Assembly (NCBI GenBank): GCA_964546835.1
Contig: CAZJKW010000042.1
Span: 1-14,980, forward strand
Direction of reading: 5' to 3'
Length of the DNA stretch: 14,980 nucleotides
Source: JAHCHL01 sp964546835
GTDB lineage: Bacteria > Armatimonadota > Fimbriimonadia > Fimbriimonadales > ATM1
The position numbers were made by a program, and so were the translations under genes. Under the pieces are notes generated by a model. It was not told where the DNA came from and did no database searches. It saw nothing but the letters and a program-made list of their open reading frames with translations. Shown one piece after another: positions 5,184-13,191 of the stretch. Position 1 is the first letter of the stretch. The number at the start of each line of letters is the position of its first letter.

Positions 5184-6939
5184 TCGGAAACAAAAGAAAG
5201 TAATTGACAGAAGTGTCGTAGCATTTGGACTTGTTTCCACTTTATTGCTCGCAGTGGTTTTTGACCAATTGCGTGTTCATTGGTTTGGACGGGATGAGAT
5301 TCTCAAAAATGCAGAAGTAGTCAATCGTCTGGTTGCAACTGAGATTATTGAACCACAGCGAGGCAGAATTCTTTCTTCTGATGGAAGAATTTTGGCGTGT
5401 TCAGCTTCTGAATATAGAATTTCAATCCAACCCAAGGAAGTCCCGGTAAACCCTCAGTTTGTATCAAAGTTTTCAAGTGCAACCGGAATTCCAGCAAGTG
5501 AAGTTTTAGATTTATCAGCAAGAAAAAAATCTTGGGCTCAGTGGGATGTTTTGTTAACTCAAGAGCAGTACGATGCGCTGATAAAAGTAAAACGCGATTT
5601 TAGGGTTGATGGAATTGCTGCTGTTCCCGCCGGGGAGCGGGAATATCCTCTCGGAAAATTTACTGCCGGATTGATTGGATTTGTTAAAAGCGGTGCCGGG
5701 CTTGCAGGCATAGAAAAAAGCATGCAAGTCGAATTGGCTGGAACGCAAGGTAAAAATGTGGGGCTTACTGATGGTGAAGGTAGGTTTTTGCCGTGGATGG
5801 TCAAAGACAATGACTCCAAAAACGCCACAAATGGTAAAGACATTGTTCTAACAATTGACAGCGAAATGCAGCGGATTGCAACGCAATCTTTGGAAATGTC
5901 TTGTGAAAGAAATAAGGCGAAAGATGGAGTTGCAATTGTTATGGACCCGAAATCGGGAGATGTTTTGGCTTTAGCATCTTGGCCTACCTTTGATCCAGAA
6001 AATCCTGACAAAAGTTTAGCGCAAGCGGTTGAGAAAAGTAGAACAGGGCCACAAACAAATCCGGCAGTTGCCATGGCGTACGAGCCCGGTTCAACCTTCA
6101 AGATTTTAACTTTGGCGCTGGCAGTTGATTTAGGCATTATGAGCCCGTCGGACGCTGTTTATTGTAACGGTTCAAAGCAATTTTCGGACAAATTGATGCG
6201 CTGTTCGGGAGATCATTCCTTAAAAGCACACGGGGCCGTAAATTTAGAAAAGTGTGTCGAAGTGAGTTGCAATGTCACAGCGGCAACGTGGGGTTCAAGA
6301 ATCGGTTTTGATCGCTACTACGAATTAATTAAGAAAATGGGGATTTTAGACAAACCAAATATTGGCCTTCTCCCACAAACTAGAGGTCTATTTGACCCGA
6401 ACGATTATAACAAAACGGTCCAAATGGCAAACGTTGGGTTTGGTCAATCCATCAATATTACGCCAATTGAGTTAGCGAGTGCATTCACAATCTTTGCAAA
6501 TGAGGGAATACAATCAAAGCCAAGATTGATCAAGACCATTGGAGGAGTTGAGCAGCAGCAATCATCCAAAAAGAGAATTTTTAAAGTGTCCACTGCAAAT
6601 TTGTTGCTAAATGCGATGCGCAAAGTACTGAGTAGTCCAAATGGAACAGGGCATTTGCTTGCCATTGATGGGATTGATTTGGCCGGCAAAACCGGAACCG
6701 CACAGCACGCGGAAAACGGTTTAATTAGAAGTGGCAAGTACGTAAGTTCTTTCGTCGGTTACGTTCCGGCAAACAAGCCAAGAGCAGTCGTATTGGTGAT
6801 GGTGAATTCACCAAGTGCCGGTCAGTTTTATGGTGCCCAAGTAGCGGGTCCTGTTTTCAAAGACATAGCAAAATATCTGGTTGGTCGTTGGAGAATTGCT
6901 CCAAGAATTCTTCAGGAGCCGACGAATGCAACTCGCTGA
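5167..6939 (+). CDS. ftsI: FtsI, class B penicillin-binding protein (septal transpeptidase)
   Basis: A 590-residue monofunctional DD-transpeptidase that cross-links septal peptidoglycan. A short basic tail and one membrane anchor (about 17-36) are followed by the dimerisation/pedestal motif PQRGRILSSDGRILA (63-77), then the transpeptidase domain. The three penicillin-binding motifs are present: the catalytic serine in EPGSTFK (306-312, Ser309), SCN (367-369) and KTGT (508-511). MANVGFGQSINITPIELASA (420-439) is also typical. No PASTA repeat follows, and the protein ends about 60 residues after the last family motif block, as in short FtsI types. The start codon lies inside ftsL (17-base overlap) with no clear Shine-Dalgarno sequence, so translation is probably coupled. 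Upstream ftsL, downstream murE and FtsW further along support FtsI rather than the elongation enzyme PBP2. Confidence 0.95.
   Translation: MKAQIDRKQKKVIDRSVVAFGLVSTLLLAVVFDQLRVHWFGRDEILKNAEVVNRLVATEIIEPQRGRILSSDGRILACSASEYRISIQPKEVPVNPQFVSKFSSATGIPASEVLDLSARKKSWAQWDVLLTQEQYDALIKVKRDFRVDGIAAVPAGEREYPLGKFTAGLIGFVKSGAGLAGIEKSMQVELAGTQGKNVGLTDGEGRFLPWMVKDNDSKNATNGKDIVLTIDSEMQRIATQSLEMSCERNKAKDGVAIVMDPKSGDVLALASWPTFDPENPDKSLAQAVEKSRTGPQTNPAVAMAYEPGSTFKILTLALAVDLGIMSPSDAVYCNGSKQFSDKLMRCSGDHSLKAHGAVNLEKCVEVSCNVTAATWGSRIGFDRYYELIKKMGILDKPNIGLLPQTRGLFDPNDYNKTVQMANVGFGQSINITPIELASAFTIFANEGIQSKPRLIKTIGGVEQQQSSKKRIFKVSTANLLLNAMRKVLSSPNGTGHLLAIDGIDLAGKTGTAQHAENGLIRSGKYVSSFVGYVPANKPRAVVLVMVNSPSAGQFYGAQVAGPVFKDIAKYLVGRWRIAPRILQEPTNATR
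6914..6918 (+). promoter_or_regulatory. Ribosome binding site deciding the murE start
   Basis: AGGAG lies seven bases before the ATG at 6926. The reading frame is open further upstream to 6881, but that extension has no comparable site and adds residues absent from MurE, so 6926 is preferred. Confidence 0.75.
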
Positions 6940-8377
6940 ATTTGAAAGTTTAGATATTTTTTCGGACGCCGTTATCACCGGAGTTTCGATTGACTCAAAA
7001 GCCGTTGCAAGCGGGGATTTGTTTGTTGCAATGCCAGGAGAAAAGTTTAATGGACATGACTTTATTGAAGAAGCTTTACTTAAGGGGGCTTCTGCCGTTG
7101 CCGTAACTCGACCGGACGTGTTTGAAAATTTGGCTAACAAGGGTATTCCAACAATTCGTATTGGTGATCCGATTGAATTTTGTTGGCAAGCGAGTTGTTT
7201 TGTTTATGACCATCCAAGTAGAAACTTGCAAATGGTTGGCATCACTGGGACAAATGGCAAAACAACAACTGCATGGATTTTGAGCCAAATGCTCAATCTT
7301 TGTGGTCAGAATTGTGCTTATGTAGGAACTTTAGGTGCCCATTTTGGCTCCGAAAAAATTGATACCAATTTTACAACACCTTTTCCTCCAGCACTTAATC
7401 GACTTCTAATCGAGTTAAAAAATAAAGGAGCGGATTCGGTCGCAATGGAAGTTTCATCACACGCCTTGGCACAAAAGAGAATTGATGGTACAGAATTCGA
7501 TGCGGCAGTGTTTACAAACTTAACTCAAGATCACCTCGACTATCACGGCAATATGGAAAATTATTTTGAATCAAAGAAAAGATTGTTCGGTGATCTGCCT
7601 TCCACTAAACCACTTGTAAATGTCATAAATGTAGACGATGAATGGGGAAAACTGCTTTTTGCAAGCACCCACAATGCAATTGGGTACGGCAAAAATGCTG
7701 CGGAAATGAAGCTACTGAAATCGTCCTTCGGGCCGACGAGTTTGGAAATGAAAGTTTGTTGGCATGATAGGACATACGATATCAAGTGCAATTTGGGTGC
7801 ATATTTTAATGTTTACAACACGTTGGCTGCATTGACAACTGCGGTTTGTTTGGGAATTCCCATGGAAAATTGTGTTTCGTCTCTTTCAAACGTAAAAGCT
7901 GCGCCAGGCCGTTTCGAACCGGTTGAAACTTCCGGAAATTACTCAGTCATTGTTGATTACGCACATACTCCAGATGCACTCGAAAAACTTTTGGAATCTG
8001 CGCGACAACTCAATCCAAGTCGAATCATTGCGGTATTCGGTTGTGGTGGTGACCGAGACAAAACAAAGCGACCATTAATGGGTGCTGCCGTTAGCAAAAA
8101 AGCTGATTACGCAATTGTCACTTCTGATAATCCAAGAACGGAAATGCCTGAGAAAATAATCGCAGACATACTTCCGGGAATCAATAAAAGTAAGCCATTC
8201 AAAACAATCGTCAACCGGAGAGATGCAATTTTTGAAGCAATTGAAATGGCATCTAAAAATGACATCGTAATCATTGCAGGTAAGGGGCATGAAGATTATC
8301 AAATAATCGGAACGGAAAAAATCCACTTTGATGATAGAGAAGTCGCAGCTGAGGCAATCAAGGTGAAGAGGGAATGA
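6926..8377 (+). CDS. murE: MurE, UDP-MurNAc-L-Ala-D-Glu:meso-DAP ligase
   Basis: A 483-residue cytoplasmic ATP-dependent ligase adding the third amino acid of the stem peptide. Seen in order are VSIDSKAVASGDLFVA (20-35), the ATP loop GITGTNGKTTT (105-115), MEVSSHAL (174-181), TNLTQDHLDYHGNMENYF (197-214) followed by Lys217 in the place of the carbamylated lysine, APGRFEPV (326-333), VDYAHTPDAL (343-352), FGCGGDRDKTKRPLMG (371-386), DNPR (401-404) and AGKGHEDYQ (451-459). DNPR is the motif known to select meso-diaminopimelate; lysine-adding enzymes have a different residue pattern here. Length is normal for the family (about 490). The start was placed at 6926 on the strength of an AGGAG site; the gene overlaps ftsI by 14 bases and ends in an ATGA overlap with murF. 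Confidence 0.96.
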   Translation: MQLAEFESLDIFSDAVITGVSIDSKAVASGDLFVAMPGEKFNGHDFIEEALLKGASAVAVTRPDVFENLANKGIPTIRIGDPIEFCWQASCFVYDHPSRNLQMVGITGTNGKTTTAWILSQMLNLCGQNCAYVGTLGAHFGSEKIDTNFTTPFPPALNRLLIELKNKGADSVAMEVSSHALAQKRIDGTEFDAAVFTNLTQDHLDYHGNMENYFESKKRLFGDLPSTKPLVNVINVDDEWGKLLFASTHNAIGYGKNAAEMKLLKSSFGPTSLEMKVCWHDRTYDIKCNLGAYFNVYNTLAALTTAVCLGIPMENCVSSLSNVKAAPGRFEPVETSGNYSVIVDYAHTPDALEKLLESARQLNPSRIIAVFGCGGDRDKTKRPLMGAAVSKKADYAIVTSDNPRTEMPEKIIADILPGINKSKPFKTIVNRRDAIFEAIEMASKNDIVIIAGKGHEDYQIIGTEKIHFDDREVAAEAIKVKRE

Positions 8378-9720
8378 CATTAAGTTTGCGCGAAATTGCC
8401 ATTGCGGTCGGTAACACGCAAATAAAGTTAAACGATGTCGTTAGCGGAATATCGGTTGATAGCCGATCGACCAAACCGGGAGATCTTTTTTGTGCGGTAA
8501 TTGGTGCAAATGTTGACGGACATGATTTTGTAGATCAGGCAATTAAAAACGGTGCAGTAGCGGTTCTTGCAAGTAAACAAATTGTCGCTGACGTGCCCGT
8601 CATAAAGGTAAGCGATGTTGTGACAGGGCTTTCCCAAATTGCACTTGAAATTCGTTCCAGATTTAGCGGCGATGTTTTTGGAGTCACCGGTAGTGTTGGA
8701 AAAACGACGGTTAAGGAACTCCTATATGCCGGGCTTGGCGGCGAGGAAATTGCGATGAGAACACCGGGAAACTTGAATTCTGAATATGGAGTCCCGATGT
8801 CGTGGATGAATCTAAAACCCTTTCATCGTTATGCAGTTATTGAAATGGGTATGAGAGGAATCGGTCATATTGCTCATATTTGCGAATTTTCGAAACCGAA
8901 CATCGGAATCATTACAGCCATCGGTCTGGCACACGTTGGCGTGGTCGGCAGTAGAGAAAGAATTATTGAAGCAAAGGGAGAGTTGATTACTTCGTTGCCA
9001 AAAAATGGAACGGCAATTTTGCCAACGGGAAAAGATTTTGATGTTCTCGCATCCATGACGAATGAAAGAAAGATTTCGTTTGGGGAAAACGCAGACGTAA
9101 ACCTAAATCAAATAACGATGGACGTCGAATCAAATCTGACCATTGCAAACTACTCAGTCTTTGGACACGAAGTTACGGCCAAATTGCCAGGAGTTGGAAA
9201 GGGAATTGCTATGAATGCTGCTGCCGTGCTTGCAGCAACTTATGCAATTGGATTGAAACCGACTGAAGTTTCGGATCGTTTGGCTTCAGCTGAATTGCCA
9301 ATGGATCGATTACATTCTGTTCGTGTCGGCGACAAATTGTTATTGGTTGATGTTTACAATTCAAGTCCCGAGTCTTGCATCGAAGCGTTAAATGTTCTGT
9401 CTCAGGTTGAAAGAGAAAAAATCGCAATTTTAGGAGATATGCTTGAGTTGGGAAACCAAGCAGAAGCCCAGCATCGAAGAATTGGAGCAGAGGTTGCAAA
9501 GTCTGGGGTTACAAAGTTGTACCTCGTTGGACAGAATTCAAAATGGATTGGCGAAGAAGCAAAGTCAATCCATGGTGAGATTGAAATTCAATATTTTGAA
9601 GATTCAGAACAAGCACGAAGTGTATTCGATGTTTTAAGAGGTGACAATGTTATCCTCGTTAAAGGCAGTCGCAGTATGAAAATGGAAAACGCTCTAAAAG
9701 GATTAGGTGTAAGAATTTGA
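8374..9720 (+). CDS. murF: MurF, UDP-MurNAc-tripeptide:D-alanyl-D-alanine ligase
   Basis: A 448-residue cytoplasmic ligase that adds D-Ala-D-Ala to complete UDP-MurNAc-pentapeptide. Motifs are ISVDSRSTKPGDLFCAV (26-42), the ATP loop VTGSVGKTTVKELL (104-117), the MurF-typical TPGNLNSEYGVP (130-141), EMGMRGIGHI (157-166), RLHSVRVGDKLLLVDVYNSS (312-331) and ILGDMLELG (352-360). Length matches the family (about 450). The core after VGDKLLLVD is altered: VDVYNSSPES stands where DDxYNANPxS is usual, with Tyr-Asn and the Pro kept. Start ATG overlaps the murE stop as ATGA, and the stop overlaps the mraY start as TTGA. Assignment as MurF rather than MurE or MurC is clear from the TPGNLNSE and GDMLELG motifs. 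Confidence 0.95.
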   Translation: MTLSLREIAIAVGNTQIKLNDVVSGISVDSRSTKPGDLFCAVIGANVDGHDFVDQAIKNGAVAVLASKQIVADVPVIKVSDVVTGLSQIALEIRSRFSGDVFGVTGSVGKTTVKELLYAGLGGEEIAMRTPGNLNSEYGVPMSWMNLKPFHRYAVIEMGMRGIGHIAHICEFSKPNIGIITAIGLAHVGVVGSRERIIEAKGELITSLPKNGTAILPTGKDFDVLASMTNERKISFGENADVNLNQITMDVESNLTIANYSVFGHEVTAKLPGVGKGIAMNAAAVLAATYAIGLKPTEVSDRLASAELPMDRLHSVRVGDKLLLVDVYNSSPESCIEALNVLSQVEREKIAILGDMLELGNQAEAQHRRIGAEVAKSGVTKLYLVGQNSKWIGEEAKSIHGEIEIQYFEDSEQARSVFDVLRGDNVILVKGSRSMKMENALKGLGVRI

Positions 9721-10613
9721 ATTCTATATATATTCCATTTTGGATTGCATTTTTGGTATCGGCCGTTTTGGCATATCCGACACTTTTGCTGCTAAGAGCA
9801 ATCAAAAATGCAAGCATCATCAGCCAGTACGCGCCGGAAACACACCAACAAAAGCAAGGGACTCCCAATATGGGTGGTCTCTTTGNNNNNNNNNNAATCA
9901 GTTCAGTCTTAACTTGTTTGTTGGTAACAACTGAATTTAGTTTCGTTTTGTTCGGTGTTTTAATTGGGTTTATGCTAATTGGATTTATTGACGATTATGT
10001 AATGCCAAAATATACAAATAAGAGAGGGCTTGGATGGATGCCGAAGTTATTGTTAGAAATTGGCATCGCAAGCCTTGTGTTTATTGAGACGCCGATTGGC
10101 TTTTCGTCCATTTCAACAGGTTTTTTGATTGTTGCAAGTGCAAACGCCGTTAACTTCTTGGATGGCCTTGATTCCTTGGCTGCGACGGTAGCAGGAATCG
10201 CTCTATTACCTTTTTTAGGCTTTTTTGGAATGAATCTGTACCCGCAGGGTATTTTGATTTTGGCGATTATCGGTGCATTAATTCCATTTTTGTTTCTTAA
10301 CTCGCCGCCTGCAAAACTGTTTTTGGGTGATACCGGTGCGTTGCCACTGGGTGCAGCGTTCGGATTCATTTTTGCTTCATCTCCCTGGTCAGAAACTCCT
10401 TGGCCTTGGATTTGTTCTTTTGTCATTATTCTTGAGCTTGTTCTTGTACCCATTCAACTTGCTGCGGTAAAAACGATTGGAAAGCGACTTTTTCCAGCGA
10501 CCCCGATTCATCACGCTTTTGAAGTGAAGGGTTGGCCTGAGTCTAAAGTTCTTTGGTTGTTCATAATCCTTCAGTTAGTGCTTTCCGTACTTGCTATTTC
10601 AATACAAAAATGA
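9717..10613 (+). CDS. mraY: MraY, phospho-MurNAc-pentapeptide transferase (lipid I synthesis)
   Basis: An integral membrane enzyme that moves phospho-MurNAc-pentapeptide from UDP to undecaprenyl phosphate, forming lipid I. Seen are GTPNMGGL (48-55), GFIDDY (89-94) with the paired catalytic-type aspartates, NAVNFLDGLDSLA (143-155), FLGDTGALPLG (202-212) with the third conserved Asp, and ATPIHHAFEVKGWPE (261-275). About ten hydrophobic segments are visible. Three points are unusual. The start is TTG (9717), overlapping the murF stop, and no ATG is available before the first helix. At 298 residues the protein is short (320-360 is usual), mainly because the segment between IDDY and NAVN is reduced. 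The usual HHH of the active-site loop reads HHA. Ten Ns hide four residues (about 57-60); the frame is the same on both sides, so the gap length is probably right. Confidence 0.92.
   Translation: MNSIYIPFWIAFLVSAVLAYPTLLLLRAIKNASIISQYAPETHQQKQGTPNMGGLFXXXXISSVLTCLLVTTEFSFVLFGVLIGFMLIGFIDDYVMPKYTNKRGLGWMPKLLLEIGIASLVFIETPIGFSSISTGFLIVASANAVNFLDGLDSLAATVAGIALLPFLGFFGMNLYPQGILILAIIGALIPFLFLNSPPAKLFLGDTGALPLGAAFGFIFASSPWSETPWPWICSFVIILELVLVPIQLAAVKTIGKRLFPATPIHHAFEVKGWPESKVLWLFIILQLVLSVLAISIQK
9886..9895. other. Assembly gap of ten Ns
   Basis: Ten undetermined bases lie in mraY just after the GTPNMGGL motif. The reading frame continues correctly on both sides and the alignment-like spacing to the next helix looks normal, so the gap does not appear to break the gene. 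Confidence 0.98.
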
Positions 10614-11974
10614 AATTTGATTTTTCCAACAAAAAAGTACTCGTGGTCGGACTTGCAAGGGCAGGGCTCAGTATGGCTCGGGCACTGAAAAAAGTTGGCG
10701 CTGAAGTTTTGGTCGTTGATCAGAAATCGGCAGACAACTCGGCAATGTTTGAGCCGATGGACATATTGAATTCTCTCGATATTCCATTCATTTCTGGCTG
10801 GGCGGGAGATGTTAACTGGGATGAATTTGATTTGATCACTCCTTCACCCGGAGTTCCCAAAAATCATCCGACTCTTGTGGATGCTGCAAAAAAAGATATC
10901 CCAATTTTTTCTGAAATTGAAGTGGGATATTTACTTTCAAAAGCGCCCATCATTGCCATTACCGGTACAAATGGTAAGAGTACAGTTACGGCACTAACAC
11001 ACCATGTGCTTCAGCACTCTGGAGTTGATTCTATTTTGTGTGGAAACATTGCGGGATCCGGTTATGAGGAACGAACGATTTGTGATGCGTCAATCGTTGC
11101 AAACGAGTCCAATGTACTTGTTGCTGAAGTAAGTTCGTTTCAGTTAGAATGGGTCCAAAATTTCAGACCAAAGTGTGCAACGATTACCCAAATTACCCAA
11201 GACCATTTAGACCGTTACAAGACATTTGAAGAATATTCAAGTTTTAAATTTAGAATCTATGAAAACATGGATGTTGGCGATACGATTGTAATCAATAAAT
11301 TTAGGCAGGAGACAATTCCGGCCTCTACAAAAGCAGACATTCTAAGTATTGGGGATTTCGGTTCATCGGCTGTCATAAGCGAAGGAAAACTGACATTTTC
11401 AGATTCAGATGTTGTTGTTGAAATGAATGACCTTTGGGTGCCCGGAAAACACAGTCTATCAAATCTAGCGACGGCCGTGCTTCTTTCGCAACCATTTGGT
11501 GTCAAAACAGAAAAAGCCGTCGAGAGTGTTGAGAATTTTAAGGGTATTCAAAATCGAATGGAGTTTATTGGCGAATCAAACAACATTAAGTTTATTAACA
11601 ATAGTATGTGTACAAATCCGTCGGCGGTTGAAGCGTCACTTGATGGCTTTTCCGGAAATGTTCTGTTGCTTGCTGGCGGAATCAACAAAGTCGTGGATTT
11701 AAGTCCGTTCTCAAGAACTGCTCCTCGAATCAAGTCCGCGTTTCTGTTCGGAAGAGATGCATCACAAATTTCAGATGCTTTAGCGGTGGGCGGCTGCAAA
11801 TCGCAACTGTTTGGAACACTTGAACAGGCATTTGCGAAAAGCATTCAGTGCTCCGAAAGTGGCGACGTTATCGTCTTATCACCGGGGTGTAGCAGTTTCG
11901 ATCAGTTTCAAGATTTCATAGAGCGCGGAAACCGTTTTAGAGAATTGGCAAAACAAGTCATTGGATCATCATGA
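10610..11974 (+). CDS. murD: MurD, UDP-MurNAc-L-alanine:D-glutamate ligase
   Basis: A 454-residue cytoplasmic ATP-dependent ligase adding D-glutamate to UDP-MurNAc-L-Ala. Motifs are the UDP-binding start VLVVGLARAGLSMARAL (10-26), TPSPGVPKNHP (77-87), the ATP loop ITGTNGKSTVTALT (117-130), EVSSFQLE (173-180), TQDHLDRYKTFEEY (196-209) with Lys213 as the likely carbamylated lysine, AGGINKVVDLSPF (355-367) and LSPGCSSFDQF with FIERGNRFREL near the C-terminus. The frame is open 57 bases further upstream, but ATG 10610 overlaps the mraY stop as ATGA and gives the normal MurD amino terminus. Lys319 of E. coli MurD (NDSKATN) is replaced: the segment reads NNSMCTN (330-336), with Met333 in the Lys position. 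Length is normal (about 440-450). The gene ends in an ATGA overlap with ftsW. Confidence 0.95.
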   Translation: MKFDFSNKKVLVVGLARAGLSMARALKKVGAEVLVVDQKSADNSAMFEPMDILNSLDIPFISGWAGDVNWDEFDLITPSPGVPKNHPTLVDAAKKDIPIFSEIEVGYLLSKAPIIAITGTNGKSTVTALTHHVLQHSGVDSILCGNIAGSGYEERTICDASIVANESNVLVAEVSSFQLEWVQNFRPKCATITQITQDHLDRYKTFEEYSSFKFRIYENMDVGDTIVINKFRQETIPASTKADILSIGDFGSSAVISEGKLTFSDSDVVVEMNDLWVPGKHSLSNLATAVLLSQPFGVKTEKAVESVENFKGIQNRMEFIGESNNIKFINNSMCTNPSAVEASLDGFSGNVLLLAGGINKVVDLSPFSRTAPRIKSAFLFGRDASQISDALAVGGCKSQLFGTLEQAFAKSIQCSESGDVIVLSPGCSSFDQFQDFIERGNRFRELAKQVIGSS

Positions 11975-13191
11975 AATCAAAGCCATCAACAATTTTGGGA
12001 GATCGGTGGATCACAATTCTTGCAGCAGTTGCAGGATTGTTTGGAGCCTTTTGTATCCTTAATGCCGGATATCCGAGAGCACTTTCAAAAGGCGAAGGAT
12101 TGATTAGTTCCGAATTCTTAAAACATATGCTTTGGTTGGTAGTATCCGGAATTACCTATCTCTTGTTCGTTAACATGAAATCCACTCGAATTCGAAATTT
12201 TGGCGTCTGGTTTTTTGCACTATCATTTGTAGGTGCCATTTTGGTGCTGATTCCTGGAATTGGAATCTCCGCAAATGGTTCAGCAAGGTGGATTGGTTTC
12301 GGCCCATTCACTATTCAACCCGGAGAGCTGTTGAAACCGGCAACAATTCTTTTTTTGGCAATCGTTGTTTCGAAAACCCATAATCCAATTCGAAAAAAGT
12401 ATCACGATTTTGTAGAGTGGTTAGACTACCGGGCTGTTCCCTGGACGATTCGTTCGATACCATTTATATTGATTTTTGCTGCAATTGTATTAGTCGAAAA
12501 AGAGCCGGATTTGGGAACCGCAATGATGATTGCGTCCGCGGCATTTGGAGTATTACTTTTTAGCAAAACGTCGGCAAAAATTTTGGTTGGAATTGTTTTG
12601 GTGGGAGTTGTTTTTATAGGGGTCGCTGCTTTCGGAACGGGCTATCGCCATGATCGACTCGCAAACCACGGAAATCGTTGGCAGCCGGGAATCGTCGACG
12701 GACCGGGATTCCAAACAGCTCATTCGGAATTGGCGATGGCATATGGAGGCGTGTTTGGAGTTGGAATTGGGCAGGGAAGAGCAAAACATGTATTGCCCGC
12801 TGCAACTACTGATTTTGTTTTTACGACGGCAAGTGAAGAGTTGGGACTTATTGGCACATTCATCGTTCTGTTTTTGCTTGGCGGGATATCTTTGAGGTTA
12901 ATAATTTTGGCAGGAACCGTCAAGGACAATTGGTCAAAGGCAGTTATCGGTGCAACCGGTTGGTGGATTGGGACTCAAACTGCATTTAATTTGTTAATGG
13001 CTGGTGGAATGTTGCCGCCTGTTGGAATCCCGCTGCCATTTGTTAGTTACGGAGGAAGCAGTTTGCTTGCACTTGCAATCGGATTGGGAATATCTCAGGC
13101 AGCGCTCCGGAGTGTGCCGGTAATGGAGGGTCAGGTTGAGACTAATCGTAACAGGCGGCGGTACCGGCGGCCACGTTTTTCCCGCGCTTGA
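11971..13191 (+). CDS. ftsW: FtsW, septal peptidoglycan glycosyltransferase (SEDS family)
   Basis: A 406-residue polytopic SEDS protein that polymerises lipid II together with FtsI. Visible motifs are GSARWIGFGPFTIQPGELLKP (103-123), EPDLGTA (178-184), GFQTAHSELAMAYGGVFGVGIGQGRAKHVLPAATTDFVF (246-284) whose Asp281 corresponds to the Asp of the conserved TDF segment implicated in catalysis, SEELGLIG (288-295) and PPVGIPLPFVSYGGSSLLA (349-367). Departures from consensus are QPGE for QPSE and PAATTDF for PEAHTDF. Context (between murD and murG, with ftsI in the same operon) favours FtsW over RodA. The start overlaps the murD stop as ATGA. The arginine-rich tail (NRNRRRYRRPRFSRA, 392-406) lies entirely in the 56-base overlap with murG and is discussed as a finding. 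Confidence 0.93.
   Translation: MKSKPSTILGDRWITILAAVAGLFGAFCILNAGYPRALSKGEGLISSEFLKHMLWLVVSGITYLLFVNMKSTRIRNFGVWFFALSFVGAILVLIPGIGISANGSARWIGFGPFTIQPGELLKPATILFLAIVVSKTHNPIRKKYHDFVEWLDYRAVPWTIRSIPFILIFAAIVLVEKEPDLGTAMMIASAAFGVLLFSKTSAKILVGIVLVGVVFIGVAAFGTGYRHDRLANHGNRWQPGIVDGPGFQTAHSELAMAYGGVFGVGIGQGRAKHVLPAATTDFVFTTASEELGLIGTFIVLFLLGGISLRLIILAGTVKDNWSKAVIGATGWWIGTQTAFNLLMAGGMLPPVGIPLPFVSYGGSSLLALAIGLGISQAALRSVPVMEGQVETNRNRRRYRRPRFSRA
13125..13130 (+). promoter_or_regulatory. Strong ribosome binding site supporting the TTG start of murG
   Basis: GGAGGG lies five bases before the TTG at 13136. The nearby ATG at 13123 is in another frame, so the site belongs to the TTG start. Confidence 0.8.

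Noticed and set aside
5559..6137. Minus-strand open frame of 192 codons
   Set aside because: It is antisense to the transpeptidase domain of ftsI; no motif or start signal supports it.
6881..6925. Upstream extension of the murE frame
   Set aside because: The AGGAG site and the normal family amino terminus both support ATG 6926.
10553..10609. Upstream extension of the murD frame
   Set aside because: It would overlap mraY by 60 bases and add residues unlike MurD; the ATGA overlap at 10610 fits the pattern of neighbouring genes.
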